A DNA stretch of 64,000 nucleotides from CAYLGT01 sp964383465 (GTDB taxonomy: Bacteria > Patescibacteriota > Saccharimonadia > Saccharimonadales > Saccharimonadaceae), in NCBI GenBank assembly GCA_964383465.1, contig CAYLGT010000004.1, positions 1 to 64,000 on the forward strand. The letters are read 5' to 3'. Numbering within the stretch: the first letter of the stretch is position 1; every line of letters begins with the position of its first letter. Positions 17,007-23,950 of this stretch are shown here, in pieces. The notes below the pieces were generated by a model. That model was not told the DNA's origin and did no database searches. It saw only the letters and a list, made by a program, of their open reading frames with translations. The position numbers were made by a program, and so were the translations under genes.

Positions 17007-18818
17007 ATGCAAACAGAGCCGAATGCAAAACAGCAAATCGTTGAACGTATAAAAAGTTCGACAAATATCCTCGTGACAGTGGGTAACAATCCGTCGGTAG
17101 ACGAGTTGAGCGCTGCGCTGGCGCTGAGCCTTATGCTTAACCGGCTCGACAAGCATGTTACAGCAGTATTTAGTGGGGCAACACCACCTGCAATCACTTT
17201 TTTGCAGCCTGAAAAAACGTTTGAAAATACCGTCGATAGCCTACGTGACTTCATCATCGCTCTCGACAAAGAAAAAGCAGACCGTTTGCGCTACAAAGTC
17301 GAAGACGATGTGGTACGAATTTTCATCACCCCGTACAAAACAGTTATATCTGAAAAAGACCTCCAGTTTTCTCAGGGTGACTTCAACGTTGAGCTTATCA
17401 TCGCTCTCGGTGTAGAGAAGCGAGAGGATTTGGATGCAGCGATCACAGCTCACGGACGAATTTTGCACGATGCAACAGTTGTCACTATCAACGACGACGG
17501 GCAAAAGAGTTCGCTAGGCAGTATCGACTGGACTGACAGTGGTGCAAGTAGTCTTTGTGAAATGCTGATGAGCCTCAGTGAAGCACTGCAATCTGGGCTT
17601 TTGGATGAGCAAATTGCCACCGCGCTGCTCACGGGAATTGTTTCAGCAACTGATCGGTTCCGTAACGAGCACACATCGCCTCGAGTGATGACGATGTCGG
17701 CGCAGCTGATGGCGGCTGGCGCCAACCAGCAACTCATCGCTACAAAGCTAGAAGAAGGGGTAGAGAAAGCTTCGCAACCCGCTGAAGATGGCCTCACTCC
17801 TTTAGTACAAGGCGAGTCTGCAAAGGTTTCCTCAGAGGAGACGACTGAACCTGATGGCGCACTTGAGATAGCTCACACAGAACCAGCTACGGAGGCTTCA
17901 AAATCTGCCGAAGATGAGCTCGCTGAAAATCTAGCTCAGGCCACGGTTGGACCGGTTGAAGCGAGTCTTTCGGCAGAAGAGCTTCAAAAAGACATTGATA
18001 AAGCGAACCAAGAGGTAAGTGAAGCCGCTCAGGACAGCTCGATGATCAAAAAAGGGCGCAAAACATGGCGTAGTAGCGGTGATGGCTCTACTGCCACGCC
18101 GACCTTTGGAGGCACCCTGAATGCCACGACTTCAGAGGCCGAAGAAGAGAAGCGCCGCGAGGAAGAGCTTTCAAGTAATCATCAGATCTTAAGCCACGAT
18201 GCCGCGCCAGCAAGTGTTGAGCCTCCAGTAGCGCCTGAGCTACCCGGTATTGACGCCATGGATGAGCCATTTCCAGTTGCACCAGCGCCAGAACCTATGT
18301 CAATGCCAGAGCTTCCTGTTGACGATACGGCAGCTGCTACGGCTGACCCATTTCAGAGCAGGACTGACGGAGATCTCAGTTATGAACCAGTGCCAATTAG
18401 CGGGAGCGACGCACCAACCCTAGCCGATATTGATTCGCAAACCAGGGGTAAAGCCGCCGAGGATGCGCGTGCCGCTGTCGATGCCGTTCTCAACTCTATG
18501 CCATTTGACCCAAGCGGTCAGCCAGCCGAGAGTAGCGGCGCAATGCCCGCAGTTGAAGTGAGTCATGATGCTGATGTGGAAGTGACTCCTGTCGTGCCGG
18601 CAGTCGAACAAACGGCAACTCCAGAGCCTATGCAGCCGGTAGCACCACTGCTTCCACCTCTGCCAGACTTCTCGACGCTTCCTCCACTTCCGGATGAGCA
18701 ACCAGCCCCACAGGTGCCTCCGATGAGCGATCCTGGCATGGTGACGCCAGTTATCCCGAGTATCCCGGTGGAACCAGCTCCATCTGACCCTGCACAGTTT
18801 AAAATTCCCGGCCAGTAA
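17007..18818 (+). CDS. Degenerate DHH-family protein with Pro/Glu-rich tail
   Basis: 603 residues. Residues ~1-240 follow the layout of DHH phosphoesterases (NrnA type): ILVTVGNNPSVDELSAALAL aligns with the usual ILV..H.NPDGDA.GS motif, and VVTINDDGQ...SIDWTDSGASSLCEM with the DHH region, but the metal-binding Asp/His residues of both motifs are replaced. It is therefore probably not a nanoRNase; a binding or regulatory role is possible. Residues ~250-603 are low-complexity, rich in Pro, Glu and Ala. The gene is monocistronic with its own promoter. An assembly gap follows its stop. Confidence 0.6.
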   Translation: MQTEPNAKQQIVERIKSSTNILVTVGNNPSVDELSAALALSLMLNRLDKHVTAVFSGATPPAITFLQPEKTFENTVDSLRDFIIALDKEKADRLRYKVEDDVVRIFITPYKTVISEKDLQFSQGDFNVELIIALGVEKREDLDAAITAHGRILHDATVVTINDDGQKSSLGSIDWTDSGASSLCEMLMSLSEALQSGLLDEQIATALLTGIVSATDRFRNEHTSPRVMTMSAQLMAAGANQQLIATKLEEGVEKASQPAEDGLTPLVQGESAKVSSEETTEPDGALEIAHTEPATEASKSAEDELAENLAQATVGPVEASLSAEELQKDIDKANQEVSEAAQDSSMIKKGRKTWRSSGDGSTATPTFGGTLNATTSEAEEEKRREEELSSNHQILSHDAAPASVEPPVAPELPGIDAMDEPFPVAPAPEPMSMPELPVDDTAAATADPFQSRTDGDLSYEPVPISGSDAPTLADIDSQTRGKAAEDARAAVDAVLNSMPFDPSGQPAESSGAMPAVEVSHDADVEVTPVVPAVEQTATPEPMQPVAPLLPPLPDFSTLPPLPDEQPAPQVPPMSDPGMVTPVIPSIPVEPAPSDPAQFKIPGQ

Positions 18819-18871
18819 AAACTAGGTCTTGATGAGGAAGTAGTTCATGCCGAGCGACGAGCCGCGTCGTT
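18817..18871. repeat. 55-bp copy 1 flanking assembly gap
   Basis: Identical to 18972-19026. It begins one base before the end of the stop codon of the DHH-like gene. It probably represents the same genomic bases as copy 2 (overlapping contig ends), not a true duplication. Confidence 0.9.
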
Positions 18872-18971
18872 NNNNNNNNNNNNNNNNNNNNNNNNNNNNN
18901 NNNNNNNNNNNNNNNNNNNNNNNNNNNNNNNNNNNNNNNNNNNNNNNNNNNNNNNNNNNNNNNNNNNNNNN
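18872..18971. other. Scaffold gap of 100 N
   Basis: Exactly 100 N, the conventional placeholder for a gap of unknown size. The two flanks are identical for 55 bases, so the real gap is probably zero. Confidence 0.98.
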
Positions 18972-19026
18972 AAAAACTAGGTCTTGATGAGGAAGTAGTT
19001 CATGCCGAGCGACGAGCCGCGTCGTT
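18972..19026. repeat. 55-bp copy 2 flanking assembly gap
   Basis: Identical to 18817-18871. It contains the stop and last ~17 codons of the PIG-L gene. Confidence 0.9.
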
Positions 19027-19663
19027 CGATGTGGCCTTCACCATCGCCTCGCTGGGTATGGTGGCAGCGTATGACTTCAGTGATGCGATCTGCTAAATGG
19101 GTTGCGTTGACGATTTCGTCTACCTCATCGGGCCTTCGACCAGCTTCCATATAGAGCCAGTGGACGTTCATCGTTGGTATGGCCTCTTCGGGCGCGCAAA
19201 ATAAGCGGATGCGCGTCAGGCGGGGATCGACGGCTTTTAGCCGGTAGAAAACCAGGCAGGCGAGACGTGAAGCGACGATGTGATCGATGTGTCCAGATAT
19301 ACCATTGAGATCAAAGCACATAAACTCAATCTGTGCAGATGAATCGCAATGTTTCAGTAGTGTGCGAATTTTCGTCTCAACTGCCTCAGTCGCTTCGAGA
19401 AGGCTCAGGTTAGACAATGTGCCATCTTTGTAGCCCATGTGATGCATGCTGTCTGCGCCGATGAGTTTTCCTGCAGCATGCCACTCGCCAAGTCGTGTCT
19501 GTCCGAGGTCTTGTAGCCCATCTGGATTTTCGCCTGATTCGCCCGCTGTAAGGGTAAAAAGGTGGATATCTGCTCCCGCGTCTTTTTCGAGCATGAGTGT
19601 TCCAGATGGTCCAAATGCTTCGTCATCAGGGTGAGCAAATATACCGATGATCACTTTTTTCAT
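18977..19663 (-). CDS. PIG-L/LmbE-family deacetylase
   Basis: 228 residues. PIG-L/LmbE zinc enzymes remove acetyl groups from N-acetylglucosamine-type sugars. The N-terminal zinc motif is intact (IGIFAHPDDEAFGPSGTL), and the third ligand motif is SGHIDHIVASRL. TLTAGESGENPDG follows the family pattern. The substrate is unknown; a nucleotide sugar or wall precursor is possible. It is divergent from truB with only 24 bases between start codons, and a TATACT box places transcription start 1 nt before the ATG. The 3' end lies at the assembly gap, but the reading frame is complete. Confidence 0.88.
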   Translation of the reverse strand: MKKVIIGIFAHPDDEAFGPSGTLMLEKDAGADIHLFTLTAGESGENPDGLQDLGQTRLGEWHAAGKLIGADSMHHMGYKDGTLSNLSLLEATEAVETKIRTLLKHCDSSAQIEFMCFDLNGISGHIDHIVASRLACLVFYRLKAVDPRLTRIRLFCAPEEAIPTMNVHWLYMEAGRRPDEVDEIVNATHLADRITEVIRCHHTQRGDGEGHIERRGSSLGMNYFLIKT

Positions 19664-19670
19664 AGGTTCT

Positions 19671-19678
19671 AGTATAAA
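19671..19678. promoter_or_regulatory. Overlapping divergent -10 boxes
   Basis: AGTATAAA contains TATACT on the minus strand (19676-19671, for the PIG-L gene) and TATAAA on the plus strand (19673-19678, for truB). Both starts would lie within 1-3 nt of the start codons, and the two boxes share four bases. Confidence 0.45.
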
Positions 19679-19687
19679 CTGGTGACG

Positions 19688-20380
19688 ATGAAAGACATGC
19701 TTCTTATCGACAAACCGGCCGGCTGGACTAGTTTTGATGTGGTCGCAAAGCTACGTGGTGTTATCCGTGCGCAGTATGTGGCACGCGGCGAGAAACCCAC
19801 CAAACGTCAGCTTCGCGTCGGGCATGCCGGTACGCTTGATCCATTTGCAACTGGGCTTCTTGTGGTGCTACTCGGTGATGCCTGCAGGCAAGCAGGGGAG
19901 TTTCTCAAACTCGATAAAGTCTATGAGGCAACTTTTGTACTGGGAGCAATCAGCAGTACTGGTGATCCTGAAGGAGAGGTGACGCAAGTTTCAGAAGAGC
20001 AGCCATCTGAAGAAGCAGTGAAAACCGCTCTCGAGCAGTTTGTGGGAACAATTACGCAAACACCTCCAGCTCATAGCGCTATAAAAATCGGTGGCGTGCG
20101 CGCATATGCGCTCGCTCGGCAGGGCAAGGAGGTGGATGTCCCCGAACGGCAAGTACACATCTATAGTCTCGAGTTACTGGACTATGAATACCCTGAAGTG
20201 AAGGTACGGACCCATGTTGGCAGCGGGACGTATATCCGCAGCCTCGCGTCCGACCTAGGTAAAGTACTCGGCACCGGTGCGTACTGTACAGAGCTGCGCC
20301 GCGCCAAGATAAAAGACTACGATGTGTCGGATGCGCTCACTATCGAATCGGCCACGTCACTCCTTGAATCATCCCTGTAG
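19688..20380 (+). CDS. truB: tRNA pseudouridine(55) synthase
   Basis: 230 residues from the ATG at 19688; an in-frame GTG at 19682 is less likely given the -10 position. It converts U55 of the tRNA T-loop to pseudouridine. The catalytic aspartate lies in VGHAGTLDPFATGLL. The N-terminus LLIDKPAGWTSFDVV and KVYEATFVLGAISSTGD, PPAHSAIKIGG and VGSGTYIRSLASDLG are all typical. It is shorter than the usual ~300 residues because the C-terminal PUA-type domain is missing. rpsO follows after 20 bases. Confidence 0.95.
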   Translation: MKDMLLIDKPAGWTSFDVVAKLRGVIRAQYVARGEKPTKRQLRVGHAGTLDPFATGLLVVLLGDACRQAGEFLKLDKVYEATFVLGAISSTGDPEGEVTQVSEEQPSEEAVKTALEQFVGTITQTPPAHSAIKIGGVRAYALARQGKEVDVPERQVHIYSLELLDYEYPEVKVRTHVGSGTYIRSLASDLGKVLGTGAYCTELRRAKIKDYDVSDALTIESATSLLESSL

Positions 20381-20386
20381 ATGTGA

Positions 20387-20392
20387 TAGAGT
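20387..20392 (+). promoter_or_regulatory. Possible -10 box before rpsO
   Basis: TAGAGT preceded by TGA ends 8 bases before the rpsO ATG, in the leaderless spacing. rpsO could equally be read from truB. Confidence 0.3.
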
Positions 20393-20400
20393 AGGTCGGT

Positions 20401-20667
20401 ATGATTACACCAGATAACAAGTTAAAAGCTATTCAAGTCGGCGCTCAGAGTAAAAATGACGTTGGCTCTCCTCAGGTGCAGGTCTCAATTCTGACGGCTC
20501 GCATCAAAGAGGTGACAGCTCACTTGCAGGCCAACAAGCACGACCACATGGCTCGTCGCGGCCTCATCCAGATGGTTGGGAAGCGTAAAAAACTTCTCAA
20601 ATACCTGGAGAGTAAAGACTTCAAAGCTTACCAAGACATAGTCGCCAAACTCGGTCTCCGAAAGTAG
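20401..20667 (+). CDS. rpsO: 30S ribosomal protein S15
   Basis: 88 residues, normal length. S15 binds the 16S rRNA central domain. Typical segments: DVGSPQVQVSILTARIKEVT, HLQANKHDHMARRGLIQMVG and RKKLLKYLESKDFKAYQDIV. The truB-rpsO order is a classic bacterial pairing, here separated by 20 bases. A hairpin terminator follows. Confidence 0.97.
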   Translation: MITPDNKLKAIQVGAQSKNDVGSPQVQVSILTARIKEVTAHLQANKHDHMARRGLIQMVGKRKKLLKYLESKDFKAYQDIVAKLGLRK

Positions 20668-20690
20668 GACAACTTATCGCCAACTATTGA

Positions 20691-20719
20691 CACCTTAGCG
20701 ATAAGGTGTTAATTTGTTT
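20691..20719 (+). terminator. Terminator after rpsO
   Basis: Stem CACCTTA / TAAGGTG with loop GCGA, followed by a T-rich tract. A TTGACA overlaps its left edge and might serve the next gene. Confidence 0.65.
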
Positions 20720-20757
20720 TTATTAATAATAGTTATCTGAAAGACAGTGTATCCACC

Positions 20758-21585
20758 ATGAAATTCGCTAAGTCATCAGCCCTTATTCTGGCCACAGCTT
20801 TCGTAGCAGTTGCCCCCAGCATGCCTGTGAGTGCCGCATCGCAAGCCCGAGTTGCGCGTCTGTGTGAACAAGCCTCGCTCATAGGACACCGAGGAGAGCC
20901 CGGTTTTAGAGGAGGCGTTCACTACGACGAAAACACCATAGAATCGTTCCAGAGCTCACGTCGGCACGGTGCTGACGAAATCGAGACCGATCTCCGGCTC
21001 ACAAAAGACGGGGTATGGGTACTTATGCACGACGCTACCGTTGATCGCACAACGAACGGACACGGTAACGTCCACTCGCATACGTACAATCAGATTTCCC
21101 AGCTGAAAACAACTCATGGCGCCCGAGTACCGTCAGTCGACACGCTGCTGAGTACTTTTGCTCCTACGAACATCAAATTTCAACTGGAGCTCAAAGGTTT
21201 CAACCTCAACCAGAAGCGCGTGCAAGAACTAGTCGATATGGTGAATACCTATGGTCTGCATGACCGTGTCTCATTTACTTCTTCACAAGGGGCAAACCTA
21301 CTGCAGATCAAGGGTATCGACAGTACACTTCAGACTGGTTTTATAGGCTCTGGTACTTCTAAGCCAACCATCAAAACACTAAAGAAGTTCAAAGTTGATT
21401 TTGTGACAGTTGATTACCGAGTGATTACAAAAGCGTATGTTAGTACCCTTCATGACCATGGCTTTATGGTAGGTGCTCGCAGTGCAGCACAGGACTCACA
21501 GTACAAGAGAATCATTGTGGACGGTGTTGATCGCGTTGTGACTGATTACACCAATCGCTACACGAACTGGTGCACAAATCTTTAG
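20758..21585 (+). CDS. Secreted glycerophosphodiester phosphodiesterase
   Basis: 275 residues. It hydrolyses glycerophosphodiesters (for example deacylated phospholipid or teichoic acid fragments) to glycerol 3-phosphate and an alcohol. A signal peptide is clear (SALILATAFVAVAPSMPVSA). The GDPD motifs are intact: LIGHRGEPG, DENTIESF, DEIETDLRLTKDG and VLMHDATVDRTTNG. It acts outside the cytoplasm. In an episymbiont it might scavenge host lipid or wall polymer fragments; that is inference. It is monocistronic. Confidence 0.9.
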   Translation: MKFAKSSALILATAFVAVAPSMPVSAASQARVARLCEQASLIGHRGEPGFRGGVHYDENTIESFQSSRRHGADEIETDLRLTKDGVWVLMHDATVDRTTNGHGNVHSHTYNQISQLKTTHGARVPSVDTLLSTFAPTNIKFQLELKGFNLNQKRVQELVDMVNTYGLHDRVSFTSSQGANLLQIKGIDSTLQTGFIGSGTSKPTIKTLKKFKVDFVTVDYRVITKAYVSTLHDHGFMVGARSAAQDSQYKRIIVDGVDRVVTDYTNRYTNWCTNL

Positions 21586-21604
21586 CTGTAGGTAGCTCTC
21601 TTTT

Positions 21605-21613
21605 TGTTATACT
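21605..21613 (+). promoter_or_regulatory. Extended -10 promoter (TGTTATACT)
   Basis: TGTTATACT, about 64 nt of leader, then AGGAG at 21672-21676 for the ATG at 21684. Confidence 0.55.
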
Positions 21614-21683
21614 AGGTTCAACGGGCACATCCGGACGAGCCGGATCAATGCTATCTCAAAAATACATAAACAGGAGAAGCTGC

Positions 21684-22142
21684 ATGAAGCAAGAGCTGTA
21701 TTTGCTTGCTGAAGATAGAGAATATATAACACAACGGATTGATGAGCTTGAGCAGGAGATCCTCGACATGGGCCCCGAGTTTCATGACGCTCTGTACCAG
21801 AGTAACGAGACCTGGCATGACAACGCACCATTTGATGCGGCCAGGGACAAGCAGTCGGTACTTGCTGCTGAACAGCAGAAACTGCGCCGTATCTTGCGTG
21901 AAGCGACGCTCATCAAGAAGACGTCGAAAAAGGGAACGGTACAGATAGGATCCTACGTTGAACTCAGCGACGGGAGTCGTTATCGGGTCGCGGGTGATTG
22001 GACGCATAAGGCGGGAAAGCATGCTGATGGTGTGACCTGGATCAGTTGTCAGGCACCACTGGCAGTTGCGTTGATTAGCAAAAAGGTGGGCGACTTGGTG
22101 CGACTCGGAAAAACAGTGCTCACGATCACTAGTTGTACGTGA
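21684..22142 (+). CDS. GreA/GreB-family elongation factor-like protein
   Basis: 152 residues from the ATG at 21684, chosen because AGGAG lies 7 bases upstream. The N-terminal half is a charged coiled coil and the C-terminal half an FKBP-like Gre domain (VQIGSYVELSDGSRYRVAGD, SCQAPLAVALISKKVGD). GreA helps backtracked RNA polymerase by stimulating transcript cleavage. At the coiled-coil tip, HDNAPFDAARDKQ aligns with SENAEYDAAKEEQ of GreA; of the two acidic tip residues only one seems kept, so cleavage activity is uncertain. Its last 14 bases overlap the convergent L,D-transpeptidase gene. Confidence 0.7.
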   Translation: MKQELYLLAEDREYITQRIDELEQEILDMGPEFHDALYQSNETWHDNAPFDAARDKQSVLAAEQQKLRRILREATLIKKTSKKGTVQIGSYVELSDGSRYRVAGDWTHKAGKHADGVTWISCQAPLAVALISKKVGDLVRLGKTVLTITSCT

Positions 22143-23772
22143 TAACTGGGGTGCCGACTGGCGCCCACTCATAGACCCATTGACTGTTGGCGTTTGTCAT
22201 ACCGATGCAGCCATGGCTAGTGTTGACGCTTCCAAATGTGCTCAAGGGCCTCCAGTAGTTGCCATGAATCGCATAACTACCGGTAAAGTAACTGATCCAT
22301 TCCACGTTTGGAACGTTATAGCTTGTACCATCCGCATTTGGTCCGCGCATAGTCTGGACGCGGACCTTTGAGTAGATTTTGAACTCTCCGACAACCGTTG
22401 GGGTCTCTGGTGCACCGGCGCTCATAGGGAACGATCGAACCAGTTGATCATTCTCATAGGCGTAGAGCATGTGGTTCGTGAGGTCAGCGAGTAGCCATTT
22501 GTCGTAGGTGTTGACGTCGACGACTTTGTAGGACTTATCGGCTATGGTAAGGGTTTTCGAAACGGCTTGTTTCTTCCCGAGCTGCGACACAATATCACGT
22601 GCCGCTTGATCGCCGCCCAGGACTTCGGAGCCGTTTTTTCCCGCAGTTAATACTTTTTCTGTGCCGTCAGGGTTTTTGGCTTTTACTTCGTTGCGAGTAG
22701 GGCTTGTGAATTGTGACGTGATGCTGTCAATCCACGCGGCCACTTTACCGCTGTTGATTTCTAGTCGAGCGGTCGTCGCACCTGCATCGACAGGGTCGAC
22801 CCATGTAACGATGGTTGCCTCACTAGGGTGAAATACCCGTTCGTTGACCGTAATCTCTACAGGGGTGGCACTAATTGCTTCAATAGCAGATTCGAGAGGC
22901 TTTAATGCCTTGGTGTCAATTTTGGCAGGAATGGTTTGAGCAGTAAGCTTTAGCGAACCCTCGGGTTCCAGTGACGAGACCACGTCGAGGAGTGTTTCGC
23001 GCGGTTTGTCGATCGTTATGCCTTGTCCAGGTATGTCATCGGTGATAATTGGCTGTCCCGTCTCAGTACTGAGGGTGGCATTTTTGGGTTCAGTTTTGGT
23101 TTTTACCAGGTGCTTTTTTATGAAAGCCGACAAAACAGGCTCGTCGACCTTCAGCTGAACAGGCAGGTCACTACTTTTCCAGAAGCTGAGTTTGGCAAAT
23201 AGACTACTCTGGGTTTGAGCAGCTTGGACCATAGCAAGTGTCTTATCCGGGTCAAGCGCCAGACCGGCGTCGCTAGGGCTAAATTTACTAGGAGCCTCTC
23301 CTGGCGCACTGATACTAAATCGGTAATCTTTGAGCGCCTGCACGAGAGAAGCCTTCAATTTCTCTGGATTTGAGTTTTTTAGTACTTCTACACCAGCGAC
23401 ACGGTAGTGGCTAAGCGAGCCTTGTTCTGTAACCGACCACCATGTCCAGGCTATGCCCACAATGGCGACGAGCGAGAGAGACAAAGCGACGAATCGCAGC
23501 GGATGACGTTTACGATGACGCGGCGGCTTGTCGCGATGATCAACGACCTCAACCGTAGTTTCACCCTCTACATCATCGAGTCCCTCAACCTTTGCATACT
23601 CAGGGAGATCGTCGGTAATGCTGAACTGAAAGACCTCTACCGGCGGCAGGTCTTCGTTGTCACTTTTATAGACCATCGGTTCATACGCGTCAGGATCGGA
23701 TTTTTTCACCGTTTTTAAGGTCTTTGACCGCGGGGGAGAAGCGCTCGTTTTTTGATTTTTTTTCGTTGCCAT
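22129..23772 (-). CDS. L,D-transpeptidase with peptidoglycan-binding domains
   Basis: 547 residues. A basic, disordered cytoplasmic N-terminus (~115 residues) precedes one transmembrane helix (FVALSLSLVAIVGIAWTWW). The middle carries PG_binding_4/VanW-type repeats, and the C-terminal ~130 residues are a YkuD domain with the catalytic motif YAIHGNYW...SHGCIGMTN (Cys nucleophile, His). Such enzymes make 3-3 cross-links in peptidoglycan or attach proteins to it. The more usual SHGCIR(M/L) Arg is Gly-Met here. It is monocistronic with a TGCTATGCT-type promoter just upstream. Confidence 0.92.
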   Translation of the reverse strand: MATKKNQKTSASPPRSKTLKTVKKSDPDAYEPMVYKSDNEDLPPVEVFQFSITDDLPEYAKVEGLDDVEGETTVEVVDHRDKPPRHRKRHPLRFVALSLSLVAIVGIAWTWWSVTEQGSLSHYRVAGVEVLKNSNPEKLKASLVQALKDYRFSISAPGEAPSKFSPSDAGLALDPDKTLAMVQAAQTQSSLFAKLSFWKSSDLPVQLKVDEPVLSAFIKKHLVKTKTEPKNATLSTETGQPIITDDIPGQGITIDKPRETLLDVVSSLEPEGSLKLTAQTIPAKIDTKALKPLESAIEAISATPVEITVNERVFHPSEATIVTWVDPVDAGATTARLEINSGKVAAWIDSITSQFTSPTRNEVKAKNPDGTEKVLTAGKNGSEVLGGDQAARDIVSQLGKKQAVSKTLTIADKSYKVVDVNTYDKWLLADLTNHMLYAYENDQLVRSFPMSAGAPETPTVVGEFKIYSKVRVQTMRGPNADGTSYNVPNVEWISYFTGSYAIHGNYWRPLSTFGSVNTSHGCIGMTNANSQWVYEWAPVGTPVITYN

Positions 23773-23793
23773 TTGTACTTATGCTTTGGTTTT

Positions 23794-23799
23794 AGCATA
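23794..23799 (-). promoter_or_regulatory. -10 box for the L,D-transpeptidase gene
   Basis: On the minus strand TGC-TATGCT, giving a leader of about 15 nt without a ribosome site. Confidence 0.4.
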
Positions 23800-23842
23800 G
23801 CACAGTTCTAACAGAGATGATATGCCAAGTTGTGAAGGGAGG

Positions 23843-23851
23843 TGCTATACT
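23843..23851 (+). promoter_or_regulatory. Extended -10 promoter of pnp
   Basis: TGCTATACT about 100 bases before the pnp ATG. The leader ends with AAGGAAGGAG. A leader of this length could carry the autoregulatory structure known for pnp in other bacteria, but none was verified. Confidence 0.55.
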
Positions 23852-23950
23852 AAATGCGTACAAACGCGGAGCGTGATAGATACGAGTGCTCAGTTGAGCT
23901 TTCATACCTGTTACACTCTGCGACTAAATTGAAGGAAGGAGACATATTTC

